Assembly: GCA_023413135.1 (NCBI GenBank)
Contig: JAEZQK010000103.1
Span: 1-29,299 of the forward strand
Direction: 5' to 3'
Length of the DNA: 29,299 bases
Source of the DNA: Bacillota bacterium
GTDB taxonomy: Bacteria > Bacillota > Clostridia > Christensenellales > Aristaeellaceae
A model generated the notes under the pieces. It was not told where the DNA came from. It saw nothing but the letters and a program-made list of their open reading frames with translations, and made no database searches. Below, piece after piece: positions 1 to 7,326 of the stretch (positions within the stretch are counted from its first letter, which is position 1; the number at the start of each line of letters is the position of its first letter). Made by a program: the position numbers and the translations under genes.

Positions 1-150
1 CAATATTTCCGTAGCAAACCACCTCATCCGGCGCTGCGCGCCACCTTCCCCTCAAGGGGAAGGCTCATGATGTGCATGATACAATTGCAGCTTGACATGT
101 GCAGCTTTCGCGGCGGAAGATGAAAAACGAAACGTAACTTCTGTAGTTGA
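1..150. repeat. Right half of a composite foldback repeat, cut by the window edge
   Basis: Positions 18-65 are almost the same as 19132-19179: a 48-bp unit starting ACCACCTCATCC, with an inner GGCGC-tgc-GCGCC hairpin and a TTCCCCT-ca-AGGGGAA hairpin. The bases before it (CCGTAGCA at 9-16) also match the loop of the copy at 19124-19131. The left arm of this copy must therefore lie before base 1. The unit ends at 136-150 with AACTTCTGTAGTTGA, the same end as the copy near 19251-19264. No gene is supported here. Confidence 0.8.
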
Positions 151-183
151 CAATCCACTAGTAGTCTGTCAACTACAGAAATT
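136..183. repeat. Inverted repeat junction between two repeat units (CAACTACAG ends)
   Basis: AACTTCTGTAGTTGA (136-150) is the near-perfect reverse complement of TCAACTACAGAAATT (169-183). The 18-base spacer contains ACTAGTAGT. The same pair recurs at 345-391 and, with the two halves far apart, at 18969-18983 and 19251-19264. The arms look like the shared outer ends of separate repeat units lying side by side. Confidence 0.8.
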
Positions 184-359
184 ATGATTTTGTGGACTGT
201 ATGGTTTGATCACTGTAGGGCGGGGGCGGGCTCCCGCCGTCTGCACCATATATCAATCCAGCCGCATGGTACCGGTACTTGCGGCGGGAGCAAGCCCCCG
301 CCCTACACCGCTTTCGCCACTATCCATCATCGTCTCAGATTCGAAACTTCTGTAGTTGA
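169..359. repeat. Complete repeat unit with a GC-rich hairpin core
   Basis: The unit is bounded by TCAACTACAGAAATT (169-183) and AACTTCTGTAGTTGA (345-359). Its core is a long inverted repeat: the arm at 215-239 (GTAGGGCGGGGGCGGG then CTCCCGCCG) pairs with the arm at 281-306, leaving a loop of about 40 bases. The right core arm recurs at 22286-22310 downstream of the PLP enzyme. Open frames across this unit, such as 184-570, are low-complexity translations of the repeat and are not genes. Confidence 0.75.
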
Positions 360-377
360 CAGACTACTAGTAGTCTT

Positions 378-510
378 TCAACTACAGAGTTTTCGGAATA
401 TGGACCGTTCATCTTTGCCTGAACGCCGTAGGGGCGGGGCTCTGCCCCGCCCGCTGTGGCAGGTAATGTTTCTCACCAGGCGGAGCAAAGCCCCGCCCCT
501 ACGGCGTTGT
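378..510. repeat. Third repeat unit with a different GC-rich hairpin core
   Basis: The unit starts with TCAACTACAGAGTT (378-391) and CGGAATATGGAC (394-405). The core pairs 422-446 (AACGCCGTAGGGGCGGGGC then TCTGCC) with 482-508, its near-perfect reverse complement. The closing CTGTAGTTGA end is not seen before the gene at 661, so this copy seems truncated or divergent on its right. CGGAATATGGAC and GAACGCCGTAGGGGCGGGGC recur at 29109-29120 and 29255-29274. Confidence 0.75.
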
Positions 511-562
511 TTGTTTATTGGCTTATCCGGCGCACGCATGAAGCTGATGGATTTCAGTCCAA

Positions 563-591
563 TTCCATAAAACATAAAAATGAGATATAAT
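563..591 (+). promoter_or_regulatory. Candidate promoter for the AraC regulator
   Basis: A perfect TATAAT lies at 586-591, about 70 bases before the start at 661. The hexamer 17 bases upstream (TTCCAT, 563-568) is only a weak -35, so the promoter may need an activator or may be weak. The flank is AT-rich, unlike the GC-rich repeats just before it. Confidence 0.4.
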
Positions 592-660
592 ACTACACAT
601 ATCGGTTAAGCAGTTTGAAATGCTCCTTTTTCAAAATGCAAACAGATAGGGTGTAGTTTA

Positions 661-1551
661 ATGAATATATCCGATTATGAAGGGAAAAGGTTCCATTTCG
701 ACGCCAGCCTGTGGGAAGCGCCGCAAGAGTATCGGGGACTGGATCTGTATCAAATTGGGGATCTGTGCTGTGAAGGGGATTTTGAAACGGGCCGCCACGA
801 ACAGGTCTGTTATGAAATCAGTTATGTCCTTTCTGGAAAAGGCCTGTTTTATTTAGATGGCAAAACATATCCCGTGGAAAAAGGGAATGTCTTTCTGTGC
901 CTGCCCGGGCAGGAGCACGATTTCGTGGCGGACAGGGAAGACCCTCTCCGCTTTTACTACCTGGCTTTCAATTTTTCAAAGAAATTGGCTGAGGATGATC
1001 CCTTGGCCGCCATGGAAAGCGTATTGCGTACCGTGCTGCATCCCTTGCGTCAGGACGGCTGCAACATGGGCGCGCCTTTTTCCGCGCTGCTTAGGGAATT
1101 CATTTCGCCCGGCGAGTTTTCTAGGGTGATGATCGAGACCTATATGATCCAGATTCTTGCACTCACCTGCCGTAATTTTGCCGGGCTTTCCAGAAAAAAT
1201 CCGGAGGGCAGCGTCGACTACAAGAACAAGGCGGTATGTGAGGTCATCTCCTATATCGACAACAACATTCTTTATATGACCGGGATGGGGGACATTGCAA
1301 AGCGGCTGAACTACAGCTATTCTTACTTATCCCATCTTTTCACGGCGGAGATGGGTATTTCCATGCAGGAGTACTACAATAAGCGCCGGATTGAAACAGC
1401 CCTTGCACTGCTCAAAGAGGAGGATATGTCCATCAGCGAAATTGCCTTGAGCTTACAGTATCAATCCATTCATTCTTTCAGCAAGGCGTTCAAAAAGGCG
1501 GTCGGGCTTTCTCCAAGCAGGTGCAGGGGCCAGGGGAAGAATGAGGATTGA
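661..1551 (+). CDS. AraC-family transcriptional regulator (cupin plus HTH)
   Basis: This is a 296-residue one-component regulator. Residues from about 30 to 110 look like an AraC-type sugar-binding cupin (GKGLFYLDGKTYPVEKG, then PGQEHDF). The last 100 residues form the double helix-turn-helix domain (MGDIAKRLNYSYSYLSHLF, then ISEIALSLQYQSIHSFSKAF with the closing GLSPSRCR). The length is usual for the family. It stands directly before the sugar operon on the same strand and probably controls it in response to a sugar ligand; this is inferred from position. The ribosome site before 661 is weak (AGGGTG). The last base of the stop codon coincides with the first base of a 160-bp foldback element. 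Confidence 0.9.
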   Translation: MNISDYEGKRFHFDASLWEAPQEYRGLDLYQIGDLCCEGDFETGRHEQVCYEISYVLSGKGLFYLDGKTYPVEKGNVFLCLPGQEHDFVADREDPLRFYYLAFNFSKKLAEDDPLAAMESVLRTVLHPLRQDGCNMGAPFSALLREFISPGEFSRVMIETYMIQILALTCRNFAGLSRKNPEGSVDYKNKAVCEVISYIDNNILYMTGMGDIAKRLNYSYSYLSHLFTAEMGISMQEYYNKRRIETALALLKEEDMSISEIALSLQYQSIHSFSKAFKKAVGLSPSRCRGQGKNED

Positions 1552-1710
1552 TACTAATTCCAAACATTAATGCGTCGTTGCGGCGGCTCTTTTCGCGCAG
1601 GGCATCGTCGCCTTCCGTTCAGCGTAGCGCTGCTACGCCTCGCTCCGGCTCCTTGTCCTGCATCGAAAATAGCTCGTCGCTTTGGACGCATTAATATTTT
1701 CCATTAGTAT
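1551..1710. mobile_element. 160-bp MITE-like foldback element, copy 1
   Basis: The ends are imperfect inverted repeats: ATACTAAT...ATTAATGCGTC on the left and GACGCATTAAT...ATTAGTAT on the right. The interior also folds back: CAGGGCA (1598-1604) pairs with TGTCCTG (1654-1660), and GCGTAGC-gct-GCTACGC makes a central hairpin near 1622-1638. A second copy of the same length is at 16882-17041, with about 14 differences counted by eye. It encodes no protein. It separates the regulator from the operon and could also act as a transcript-end structure. No clear target-site duplication is visible. Confidence 0.7.
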
Positions 1711-1829
1711 GACGCAGCGACAGCAGAACACGACAAATTTTACAGTTGATTTAAGCAAATACAAAAGAAGGCTCCATGCGGTAAGATAGGGTCATGTCAA
1801 TGACGACTAGATCTGCATAGGAGTCTTTT

Positions 1830-2885
1830 ATGCGTAAAGTAAATATCGGAATCGTGGGAGCGGGAAATATTGCCCATTGCCATATGCAGGCTTATCAACT
1901 TCTTGAAAACGTACAGGTATGCGCCGTATGCGATATTCAAATGCAGCGGGCGCAGGCGTTTGCGGGCCTTTATAACATTCCCCGCGCTTATGGAAGCCAT
2001 TTGGAAATGATGGAAAACGAAAAGCTGGATGCGGTTTCCGTATGCACCTGGAACAGCGCCCATGGCCCTGTTTCCATAGACCTTTTGAACCGCGGCATCC
2101 ATGTGCTGTGTGAAAAGCCCCTGGCGATGAATGAAGCCCAGGCCCTCGCCATGGAGAACGCCGCCCAAGAGCATCATTGCGTTTTGATGCCGGGCTTTTG
2201 CACCAGGTATGAGGAGGGCATCATGCTGCTTCGGGAGCAGGTGCAGTCCGGGCGCCTGGGCGATGTGTACTATGTGAAATCCACTTATCTGCGCAGGCAC
2301 GGCTATCCCGGCGGCTGGTTCGGCGATTCCGTGCGTTCCGGCGGCGGGCCGGTGATCGATCTTGGCGTGCATGTGCTGGACCTGGCCCGTTTTATTGCGG
2401 GGGGCAATGCGGTTTCCGTATCGGCTTCCACCCATAAAATGCCCGATCCCCTTTCCTGTGAAAGCGCTTCCCCCCACATGAGCGTTGAGGAAGGCAGCAT
2501 CCATGATGTGGAGGACTTTGCCGCGGCCCTGATCCGCATGGATAACGGCGTGACGGTACTGATGGAAACCAGCTGGAACCACCACCTGCCGGAGGATGTG
2601 TTCCAGTTTGAGGTCTACGGCACCAAAGGCGGCGCAAAGGCCTATCCCAGCGTGGTCCTATTTGAGGATGAGGAAGGAAAGCCGGTGGACCGAAGGCTCA
2701 ATCATTCCAATCATCCGGAAAGCCCCAACTACGATTTTGACCGGGAGATCGCCCACTTCATCTCGGTTTGCGAGGGGAAAGCTTCCCCCCTGTGCACGGC
2801 CTATGATGGCGTAGAGGTGATGCGCATCGTGGATGCGTTGTACGATTCGGCCAAGACGGGACTGGAAGTCCCCATCACAAGGTAA
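1830..2885 (+). CDS. Gfo/Idh/MocA-family NAD(P)-dependent oxidoreductase
   Basis: This is a 351-residue cytoplasmic dehydrogenase-like protein. The N-terminal Rossmann fold has the dinucleotide motif GIVGAGNIA (residues 7-15). The family's CEKP motif gives Lys96, and the substrate-side motif DLGVHVLD gives Asp177 and His181, so the usual catalytic set is present. Family members oxidise or reduce sugar hydroxyls, and some are NAD-dependent glycosidases or 3-keto-glycoside-forming dehydrogenases; the substrate cannot be read from sequence. The start follows an AGGAG site. It is the first gene of the operon, 12 bases before a TIM-barrel isomerase-like gene, a common pairing. Confidence 0.9.
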   Translation: MRKVNIGIVGAGNIAHCHMQAYQLLENVQVCAVCDIQMQRAQAFAGLYNIPRAYGSHLEMMENEKLDAVSVCTWNSAHGPVSIDLLNRGIHVLCEKPLAMNEAQALAMENAAQEHHCVLMPGFCTRYEEGIMLLREQVQSGRLGDVYYVKSTYLRRHGYPGGWFGDSVRSGGGPVIDLGVHVLDLARFIAGGNAVSVSASTHKMPDPLSCESASPHMSVEEGSIHDVEDFAAALIRMDNGVTVLMETSWNHHLPEDVFQFEVYGTKGGAKAYPSVVLFEDEEGKPVDRRLNHSNHPESPNYDFDREIAHFISVCEGKASPLCTAYDGVEVMRIVDALYDSAKTGLEVPITR

Positions 2886-2897
2886 GGGAGGCAACGT

Positions 2898-3713
2898 ATG
2901 AAGCTTTGTATGAGCATGTGGTCGTTTCAGGAGCTGATAAGCGGCGGCCAAATGGATTTTCAGAAATTTGCGGATTACTGTGCAGATCACGGCATCGTCT
3001 ATGTGGAACTGCTTGATTTTTACGTGGAGAGCAGCCTTAACGCTTGCCTTTCCATCATGGAGCAAAAACATTTGCAGCCCGCGGTTTGGTCTGTATGCAA
3101 TGACTTTGTTCAGCCCACCGGGGAGCTTCGCCAGAAGCAGATCGATTACATGCTGCATGAGATCGATATCGCCAAGCGTATCGGAGCGCCGCTGATGCGC
3201 GTTTTTTCGGGGGATGTAAAAGACAGCGTCCCTGATTTTAAGGATGGGATCGCCTCTATCAAGGAGTGCTATGCCCCCTGCGTTGCCTATGCGGCGCAAC
3301 AAGGGATCACGCTTTGCCTGGAAAACCACGGCGTGTTTGCCGCCGAAAGCCGCCAGGTGGCAAGCCTTTTGTCATCGTTTGATTCGCCCTATATGCGCTC
3401 CAACTTCGATACAGCCAATTTCCTGTTTGTGGACGAAGCGCCTGTGGAAGCCGCAAAGAACCTGTCAGGGCAGGTATCGCTGCTGCACGTAAAGGATTAT
3501 GCGCTTTCCAAGGAGGGCGTTGGCTGGCCCACCCTGAAGGGTGCATGGTATGAGGGATGCCCGCTGGGCCGGGGCGCCGTCCCCCTGCCCGAGGTCTTTG
3601 ATATTCTCCGGCAAGGCGGTTTTGACGGCGTTGCCTCCATTGAATTGGAGTGCTTAGATCCCCTTGCCTCCGCCGATAGAAGCATCGCCTATTTGAGGAG
3701 TTTAGGCCTATGA
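2898..3713 (+). CDS. Sugar phosphate isomerase/epimerase-like TIM-barrel protein
   Basis: The 271-residue product fits the AP endonuclease family 2 / xylose-isomerase-like TIM-barrel superfamily. Likely divalent-metal ligands are Glu142 (CLENHG), Asp171 (SNFDTAN), His197 (LLHVKD) and Glu249 (ASIELE), in the usual order. Members isomerise or epimerise keto-sugars, and some cleave 3-keto-glycosides by elimination. The start ATG follows GGGAGGCAACGT. It lies 12 bases after a Gfo/Idh/MocA gene, and its stop overlaps the permease start (ATGA, 3710-3713), so the genes are translationally coupled. The pairing suggests that it acts on the dehydrogenase product. The exact reaction is unknown. Confidence 0.85.
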   Translation: MKLCMSMWSFQELISGGQMDFQKFADYCADHGIVYVELLDFYVESSLNACLSIMEQKHLQPAVWSVCNDFVQPTGELRQKQIDYMLHEIDIAKRIGAPLMRVFSGDVKDSVPDFKDGIASIKECYAPCVAYAAQQGITLCLENHGVFAAESRQVASLLSSFDSPYMRSNFDTANFLFVDEAPVEAAKNLSGQVSLLHVKDYALSKEGVGWPTLKGAWYEGCPLGRGAVPLPEVFDILRQGGFDGVASIELECLDPLASADRSIAYLRSLGL

Positions 3714-4627
3714 AAGGGAAGTATTGGCGCCAGCTTCGAAAGGACCTGTATACGGACAGGTGGCTGTATGTTTTTTTGCTGCCTACCACCGTGCTGGTGC
3801 TGGTCTTTTATTATCTGCCCTATTATGGCATCAGCCTGGCGTTTAAAAGCTACAACGGCTTGACTTCGATTTTGGAAAGCCCCTGGGCCGGGCTCAAATA
3901 CTTTAAAATGGTATTTGCCGACCCCTTGATTCCCAGGGCGTTTATGAACACGGTGATTTTGGGCGTTCTGTCCCTCATTTTCTGCTTCCCCGCCCCCATC
4001 TTGCTGGCGCTGTGCTTCAACGAGCTGAAGGACGGTCCCTTCAAAAAAGCATCCCAAACCATTTCCTATCTGCCCTATTTCATCTCCACGGTGATCGTGG
4101 TGGGCATGATGAAGGAGTTTTTGGCCATCGACGGGGTCATGAATTCCATGCTGCGCCTCTTGGGCATAAAGGCTGTCAACTTTATGAGCAGCGCGGCCTC
4201 CTTTCGCGGCATTTACATCATTTCGGAGGTTTGGCAGGGGGTGGGCTGGGGGAGCATCCTCTACCTGGCCGCTATTGTGGCCGTGTCCGAAGAGATTTAC
4301 GAAGCATCCATTATCGACGGGGCCACAAGGCTGCAGCGTATCCGTTACATCACCGTCCCCTCCATCCTGCCTACCATCAGCATTCAGTTCATACTGGCCG
4401 TTGGCGGGCTGCTGGGCGCCTCCTTTGAAAAGATCGTGCTGATGTACAACCCCGCCACCTACGCCACATCGGATGTGCTGGCTACCTATATTTATAGGAA
4501 CGGTTTGCAAAACGCCAATTACAGCTACGGTATCGCCGTGGGGGTTCTCAATTCCGTCATCTCCTTCGCGCTGGTCTACGCAGCCAATCGCACCATGAAA
4601 AAATTGTCCGGCTATTCTTTCTGGTAA
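3710..4627 (+). CDS. Sugar ABC transporter permease (LplB/YtcP-partner type)
   Basis: This is a 305-residue inner-membrane permease with about six hydrophobic segments, beginning with LYVFLLPTTVLVLVFYYLPYY. The cytoplasmic EAA loop that contacts the ATPase is visible (EASIIDGATRLQRIRYITVP). The sequence style is that of the CUT1 subgroup typified by B. subtilis LplB, which imports complex oligosaccharides or glycosides. It overlaps the preceding isomerase gene by 4 bases and lies 12 bases before its partner permease. No ATP-binding subunit gene is present in the operon. Confidence 0.93.
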   Translation: MKGKYWRQLRKDLYTDRWLYVFLLPTTVLVLVFYYLPYYGISLAFKSYNGLTSILESPWAGLKYFKMVFADPLIPRAFMNTVILGVLSLIFCFPAPILLALCFNELKDGPFKKASQTISYLPYFISTVIVVGMMKEFLAIDGVMNSMLRLLGIKAVNFMSSAASFRGIYIISEVWQGVGWGSILYLAAIVAVSEEIYEASIIDGATRLQRIRYITVPSILPTISIQFILAVGGLLGASFEKIVLMYNPATYATSDVLATYIYRNGLQNANYSYGIAVGVLNSVISFALVYAANRTMKKLSGYSFW

Positions 4628-4639
4628 GGAGGCAAGCGT

Positions 4640-5524
4640 ATGAAATACCGTCAAACAGGCTCCGACAGGCTGGTGGGAATAGGCGCATACCTGCTCTCCA
4701 TATTGGTGGTGCTGGTAATGCTGTATCCCTTCCTATACGTAATAGCCATATCGCTGAGCAAGAACGAATACGTCATCATGGGCATGGTGAAGCTTCTGCC
4801 CAAGGGGCTGAATGTAAACGCCTATAAGGCGGCGTTGTCCGATTCCATGATCTGGCGCGGCTATGCCAACACCGTTTTGTACGCCGGGACCGGAACGCTG
4901 CTGACCATCGTGCTTACGCTGCTTACCGCATACCCCCTGGCCGTTAAAAAGTTCAGGGGCAAGGCTGCGTTTCTTGTTTTTCTCACCATCACCATGTATT
5001 TTTCAGGCGGCCTGATCCCCTATTATCTTCTTATCCGAACGCTGAACCTGGATAATACCATCTGGTCGATCATTCTCCCCGGGGTATCCGTATGGTACAT
5101 CATCATCTGCAAGACGTATTTCCAGGCCAGCATCCCGCTAAGCCTTCGGGAAACAGCCTTGATGGACGGCGCGTCGGAGCTGACCATCCTATGCCGAATC
5201 TACACGCCCCTGGCCAAGCCCATTATGGCCACCATCGCCCTTTGGAGCATTGTGGGCCATTGGAATTCCTGGTTCAATGCCATGCTATTTATCGAGGATC
5301 AAAACATGTATCCCCTGCAAATGATCGTGCGCAAGGTGCTGATCACCTTCCAGCCCACCTCCAAAATGCGAAGCATCATCGCCTCCTTCAAACCCGCGGG
5401 CGTCAGCGAGCAGACGGTGCGCTGCGCCATTATCATCATCACGATCCTGCCCATCATCATGGTCTATCCGTTTTTGCAAAAGTACTTTGTCAAAGGCATC
5501 ATGATCGGCTCCATCAAGGGATAA
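4640..5524 (+). CDS. Carbohydrate ABC transporter permease (LplC/YtcP type)
   Basis: The 294-residue product is the second membrane subunit of the importer. It shows about six membrane segments and the EAA loop RETALMDGASELTILCRIYT. The C-terminus ending KYFVKGIMIGSIKG is typical of LplC/YtcP proteins. The start follows a strong AAGGAGG site. It forms a heterodimer with the upstream permease (family knowledge). A small hairpin after its stop precedes the binding-protein gene. Confidence 0.93.
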   Translation: MKYRQTGSDRLVGIGAYLLSILVVLVMLYPFLYVIAISLSKNEYVIMGMVKLLPKGLNVNAYKAALSDSMIWRGYANTVLYAGTGTLLTIVLTLLTAYPLAVKKFRGKAAFLVFLTITMYFSGGLIPYYLLIRTLNLDNTIWSIILPGVSVWYIIICKTYFQASIPLSLRETALMDGASELTILCRIYTPLAKPIMATIALWSIVGHWNSWFNAMLFIEDQNMYPLQMIVRKVLITFQPTSKMRSIIASFKPAGVSEQTVRCAIIIITILPIIMVYPFLQKYFVKGIMIGSIKG

Positions 5525-5527
5525 GGG

Positions 5528-5551
5528 ATTGTACGACGTTGTCGTTACAAT
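5528..5551 (+). other. Intergenic stem-loop between permease and binding-protein genes
   Basis: ATTGTACGAC (5528-5537) pairs with GTCGTTACAAT (5541-5551) around a 3-base loop, with one bulged base. There is no U run after it, so it is unlikely to be a strong terminator. It could protect or process the operon mRNA ahead of the very strong AAAGGAGGAG ribosome site of the next gene. Confidence 0.4.
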
Positions 5552-5586
5552 AGAGGTTTCATAACAGTAAAGGAGGAGAAAGAATC

Positions 5587-7188
5587 ATGACACGCAAAGC
5601 ATTGAACAAAGGTCTGGCCCTGCTTTTTGCCCTGGTGCTCATGACAACAGCCCTTTCATTGGGAACAACGGCTCTGGCGGAGGATGTGGCAGCTTTTGAG
5701 CCCCTTTCCTTCCCCCTCAAAGATCCCATCACCCTCAATGTGTTCTCCTGGTATTGGGGGGACTTCGACCCCGACAATGCGCTGGTTAAGGAATTTGAAA
5801 GGCTTACCAACATCAAGCTTGTGTACAACGCCCCCGCGGACGGGTACGAGGAGAAGGAGTCCCTCCTGCTCACCGCCGACAGCAAGGATTGGCCGGATAT
5901 CATGCTCATCGGCGTATCCGGCGGCAGAAGCGTCGCGGAAATCAGCCGGCTCTACGGACAGGCGGGCAAGTTTGTAGGCATCAGCAAGTATGCGGACAAG
6001 CTGCCCAACCTGAAGGCTTACTATGAAGCGTATCCCGAGTCGAAAACGCTTTTCCAGGACGAGAACGGCGACGCCTACATCTTCCCCTACCTGTATCCCT
6101 ACAGGACGATTCCCACCGGCTTTTTCGTAAACGCCAAGGCCTTTGAGGCCAACAACATCGCTTTCCCCACCAATACGGAAGAATTGTATCAGGCCGCGAA
6201 AAAGCTGAAGGAAGCCTATCCCAGCTCTTATCCCGTGACCTCCTACACGGTAGCCGAGACCCTTGTCGTCTGGTCCAGGGTATTTGGCACCAGCCCCACC
6301 ACCTCCTACTTTAGCGGCAATGACGCTTATCAGTTTGGACCCCTCATGCCCGAATACCGGGAAATGTTGGAATACCTGAACAAGCTGTATACGGAAGAGC
6401 TGTATGATCCCCAGTTCCCCCAGTACGTGTTTGCGGGCGACGACTGGCGGCAGACAATGGCTTCCCAGAAGAGCTTCATTTCGGAAAGCTATGTCTGGGA
6501 GATGCAATATGAGAATGCCAACAGCATCAACTCCATCGCCAAGAGCATGGGCATGGGCGACAGCGTAGACTTTAAGTATATCAAGCCTTTGGAGCACAAT
6601 GGCAAGCCCTCCCGCTACTGGGGCCTCTCCACCGTAAGCCCCTGGTACGGCATGATCATCAAGACGGACTCCCCCTATGTAAACGAAATCCTGTCCCTGC
6701 TGGACTGGGAGCTGTCCGAACAGTACTTTAACCTCCTGGGCTACGGCATTGAAGGCGTAACCTACGACATGGTGGACGGCAAGCCTGTGTTCAAAGACAC
6801 CATTACCACCACGGGTGAAGAAGGCAAGGCCAATCTGAATGACTTCATGAGCTTCTATGCCGGCGTAAACATTTTTGAAATTTACCCCGATCCCCTGGGC
6901 TGGAAGGCGAACCTGGAAAAGTTCACCGGCTACACCATGGATCAGATGGCGGAATTCGCTACCTGGCCTGAGCCCTGGGCGATCTCCTTCGATCAGGACA
7001 CCAAGGATGCGCAGTCTTTGATCACAACGCCGGTAGGGACCTTGGTGGAGGAAATGTCCTACAAGTTTATCACCGGGGAACTCGGGTTTGACCAGTACGA
7101 CTCCTTCCTGGAGCAGTTGAAGGGGCTGGGCATCGAAACCGTTGTTGCCCAATATAACGACTACTACAATGCCAATATCAAAAAATAG
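5587..7188 (+). CDS. Extracellular solute-binding protein of the first sugar ABC importer (LplA type)
   Basis: This is a 533-residue exported binding protein of the large LplA-like class. The signal peptide is clear: positive N-terminus (MTRKALNKG), hydrophobic core and a probable cleavage after TTALA (residue 31). No lipobox cysteine is present, so it does not look like the lipoprotein usual in Gram-positive bacteria. The mature start (ITLNVFSWYWGDFDPDN) and the EYREMLEYLNKLYTEELYDP segment are typical of the family. The ribosome site is excellent (AAGGAGGAG). A hairpin follows the gene. The ligand is probably the amino-sugar oligosaccharide or glycoside processed by the downstream genes (inferred). 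Confidence 0.92.
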   Translation: MTRKALNKGLALLFALVLMTTALSLGTTALAEDVAAFEPLSFPLKDPITLNVFSWYWGDFDPDNALVKEFERLTNIKLVYNAPADGYEEKESLLLTADSKDWPDIMLIGVSGGRSVAEISRLYGQAGKFVGISKYADKLPNLKAYYEAYPESKTLFQDENGDAYIFPYLYPYRTIPTGFFVNAKAFEANNIAFPTNTEELYQAAKKLKEAYPSSYPVTSYTVAETLVVWSRVFGTSPTTSYFSGNDAYQFGPLMPEYREMLEYLNKLYTEELYDPQFPQYVFAGDDWRQTMASQKSFISESYVWEMQYENANSINSIAKSMGMGDSVDFKYIKPLEHNGKPSRYWGLSTVSPWYGMIIKTDSPYVNEILSLLDWELSEQYFNLLGYGIEGVTYDMVDGKPVFKDTITTTGEEGKANLNDFMSFYAGVNIFEIYPDPLGWKANLEKFTGYTMDQMAEFATWPEPWAISFDQDTKDAQSLITTPVGTLVEEMSYKFITGELGFDQYDSFLEQLKGLGIETVVAQYNDYYNANIKK

Positions 7189-7233
7189 CGCCGTATTGTA
7201 AGCCATTTTCCGTCTTAATCTATATAGGGCGGG

Positions 7234-7259
7234 GTGCCGGGGGAGAAATTCCCCGGCAC
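7234..7259 (+). other. Stem-loop after the first binding-protein gene
   Basis: GTGCCGGGG (7234-7242) pairs with CCCCGGCAC (7251-7259) around an 8-base loop. It is GC-rich and has no U tail. Stable stems behind binding-protein genes commonly slow 3' decay or partly stop transcription, leaving more binding protein than downstream enzymes. That role is inferred here. A theoretical GTG start for the next gene lies in this stem and is rejected. Confidence 0.5.
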
Positions 7260-7326
7260 TTCGCCAGCAAAATATCATTTATGTTCCGGCTCACGGCGGC
7301 TGCCGCGCCGGTCCAACGGGGGGTCT

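Noticed and set aside
136..391. Possible CRISPR-like repeats
   Set aside because: The repeats are inverted ends of units with unequal spacing and no regular spacers; no cas gene is present.
184..570. Open frame of 128 codons over the 5' repeats
   Set aside because: It translates the arms and loops of GC-rich hairpin repeats, has no ribosome site and shows no protein-like pattern.
1746..1787. TTGATT and TAAGAT as promoter of the sugar operon
   Set aside because: The two hexamers are 30 bases apart and no better pair was seen. The operon start may depend on the AraC regulator.
1791..1804. GTCAT-gtca-ATGAC dyad as operator of the sugar operon
   Set aside because: The arms are only 5 bases long, so a chance match cannot be excluded.
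3689..4654. Antisense frame of 321 codons opposite a permease gene
   Set aside because: It has a low-complexity Gln/His/Gly-rich composition and covers a well-supported permease.
5656..7278. Long antisense frame of 540 codons opposite the binding-protein gene
   Set aside because: It is a shadow of a clearly real gene on the plus strand, caused by codon bias, and has no recognisable domains.
7234..7326. Upstream GTG start for the ROK kinase
   Set aside because: The codon lies in a hairpin stem, the extra residues do not resemble the family, and ATG 7327 has a good ribosome site.
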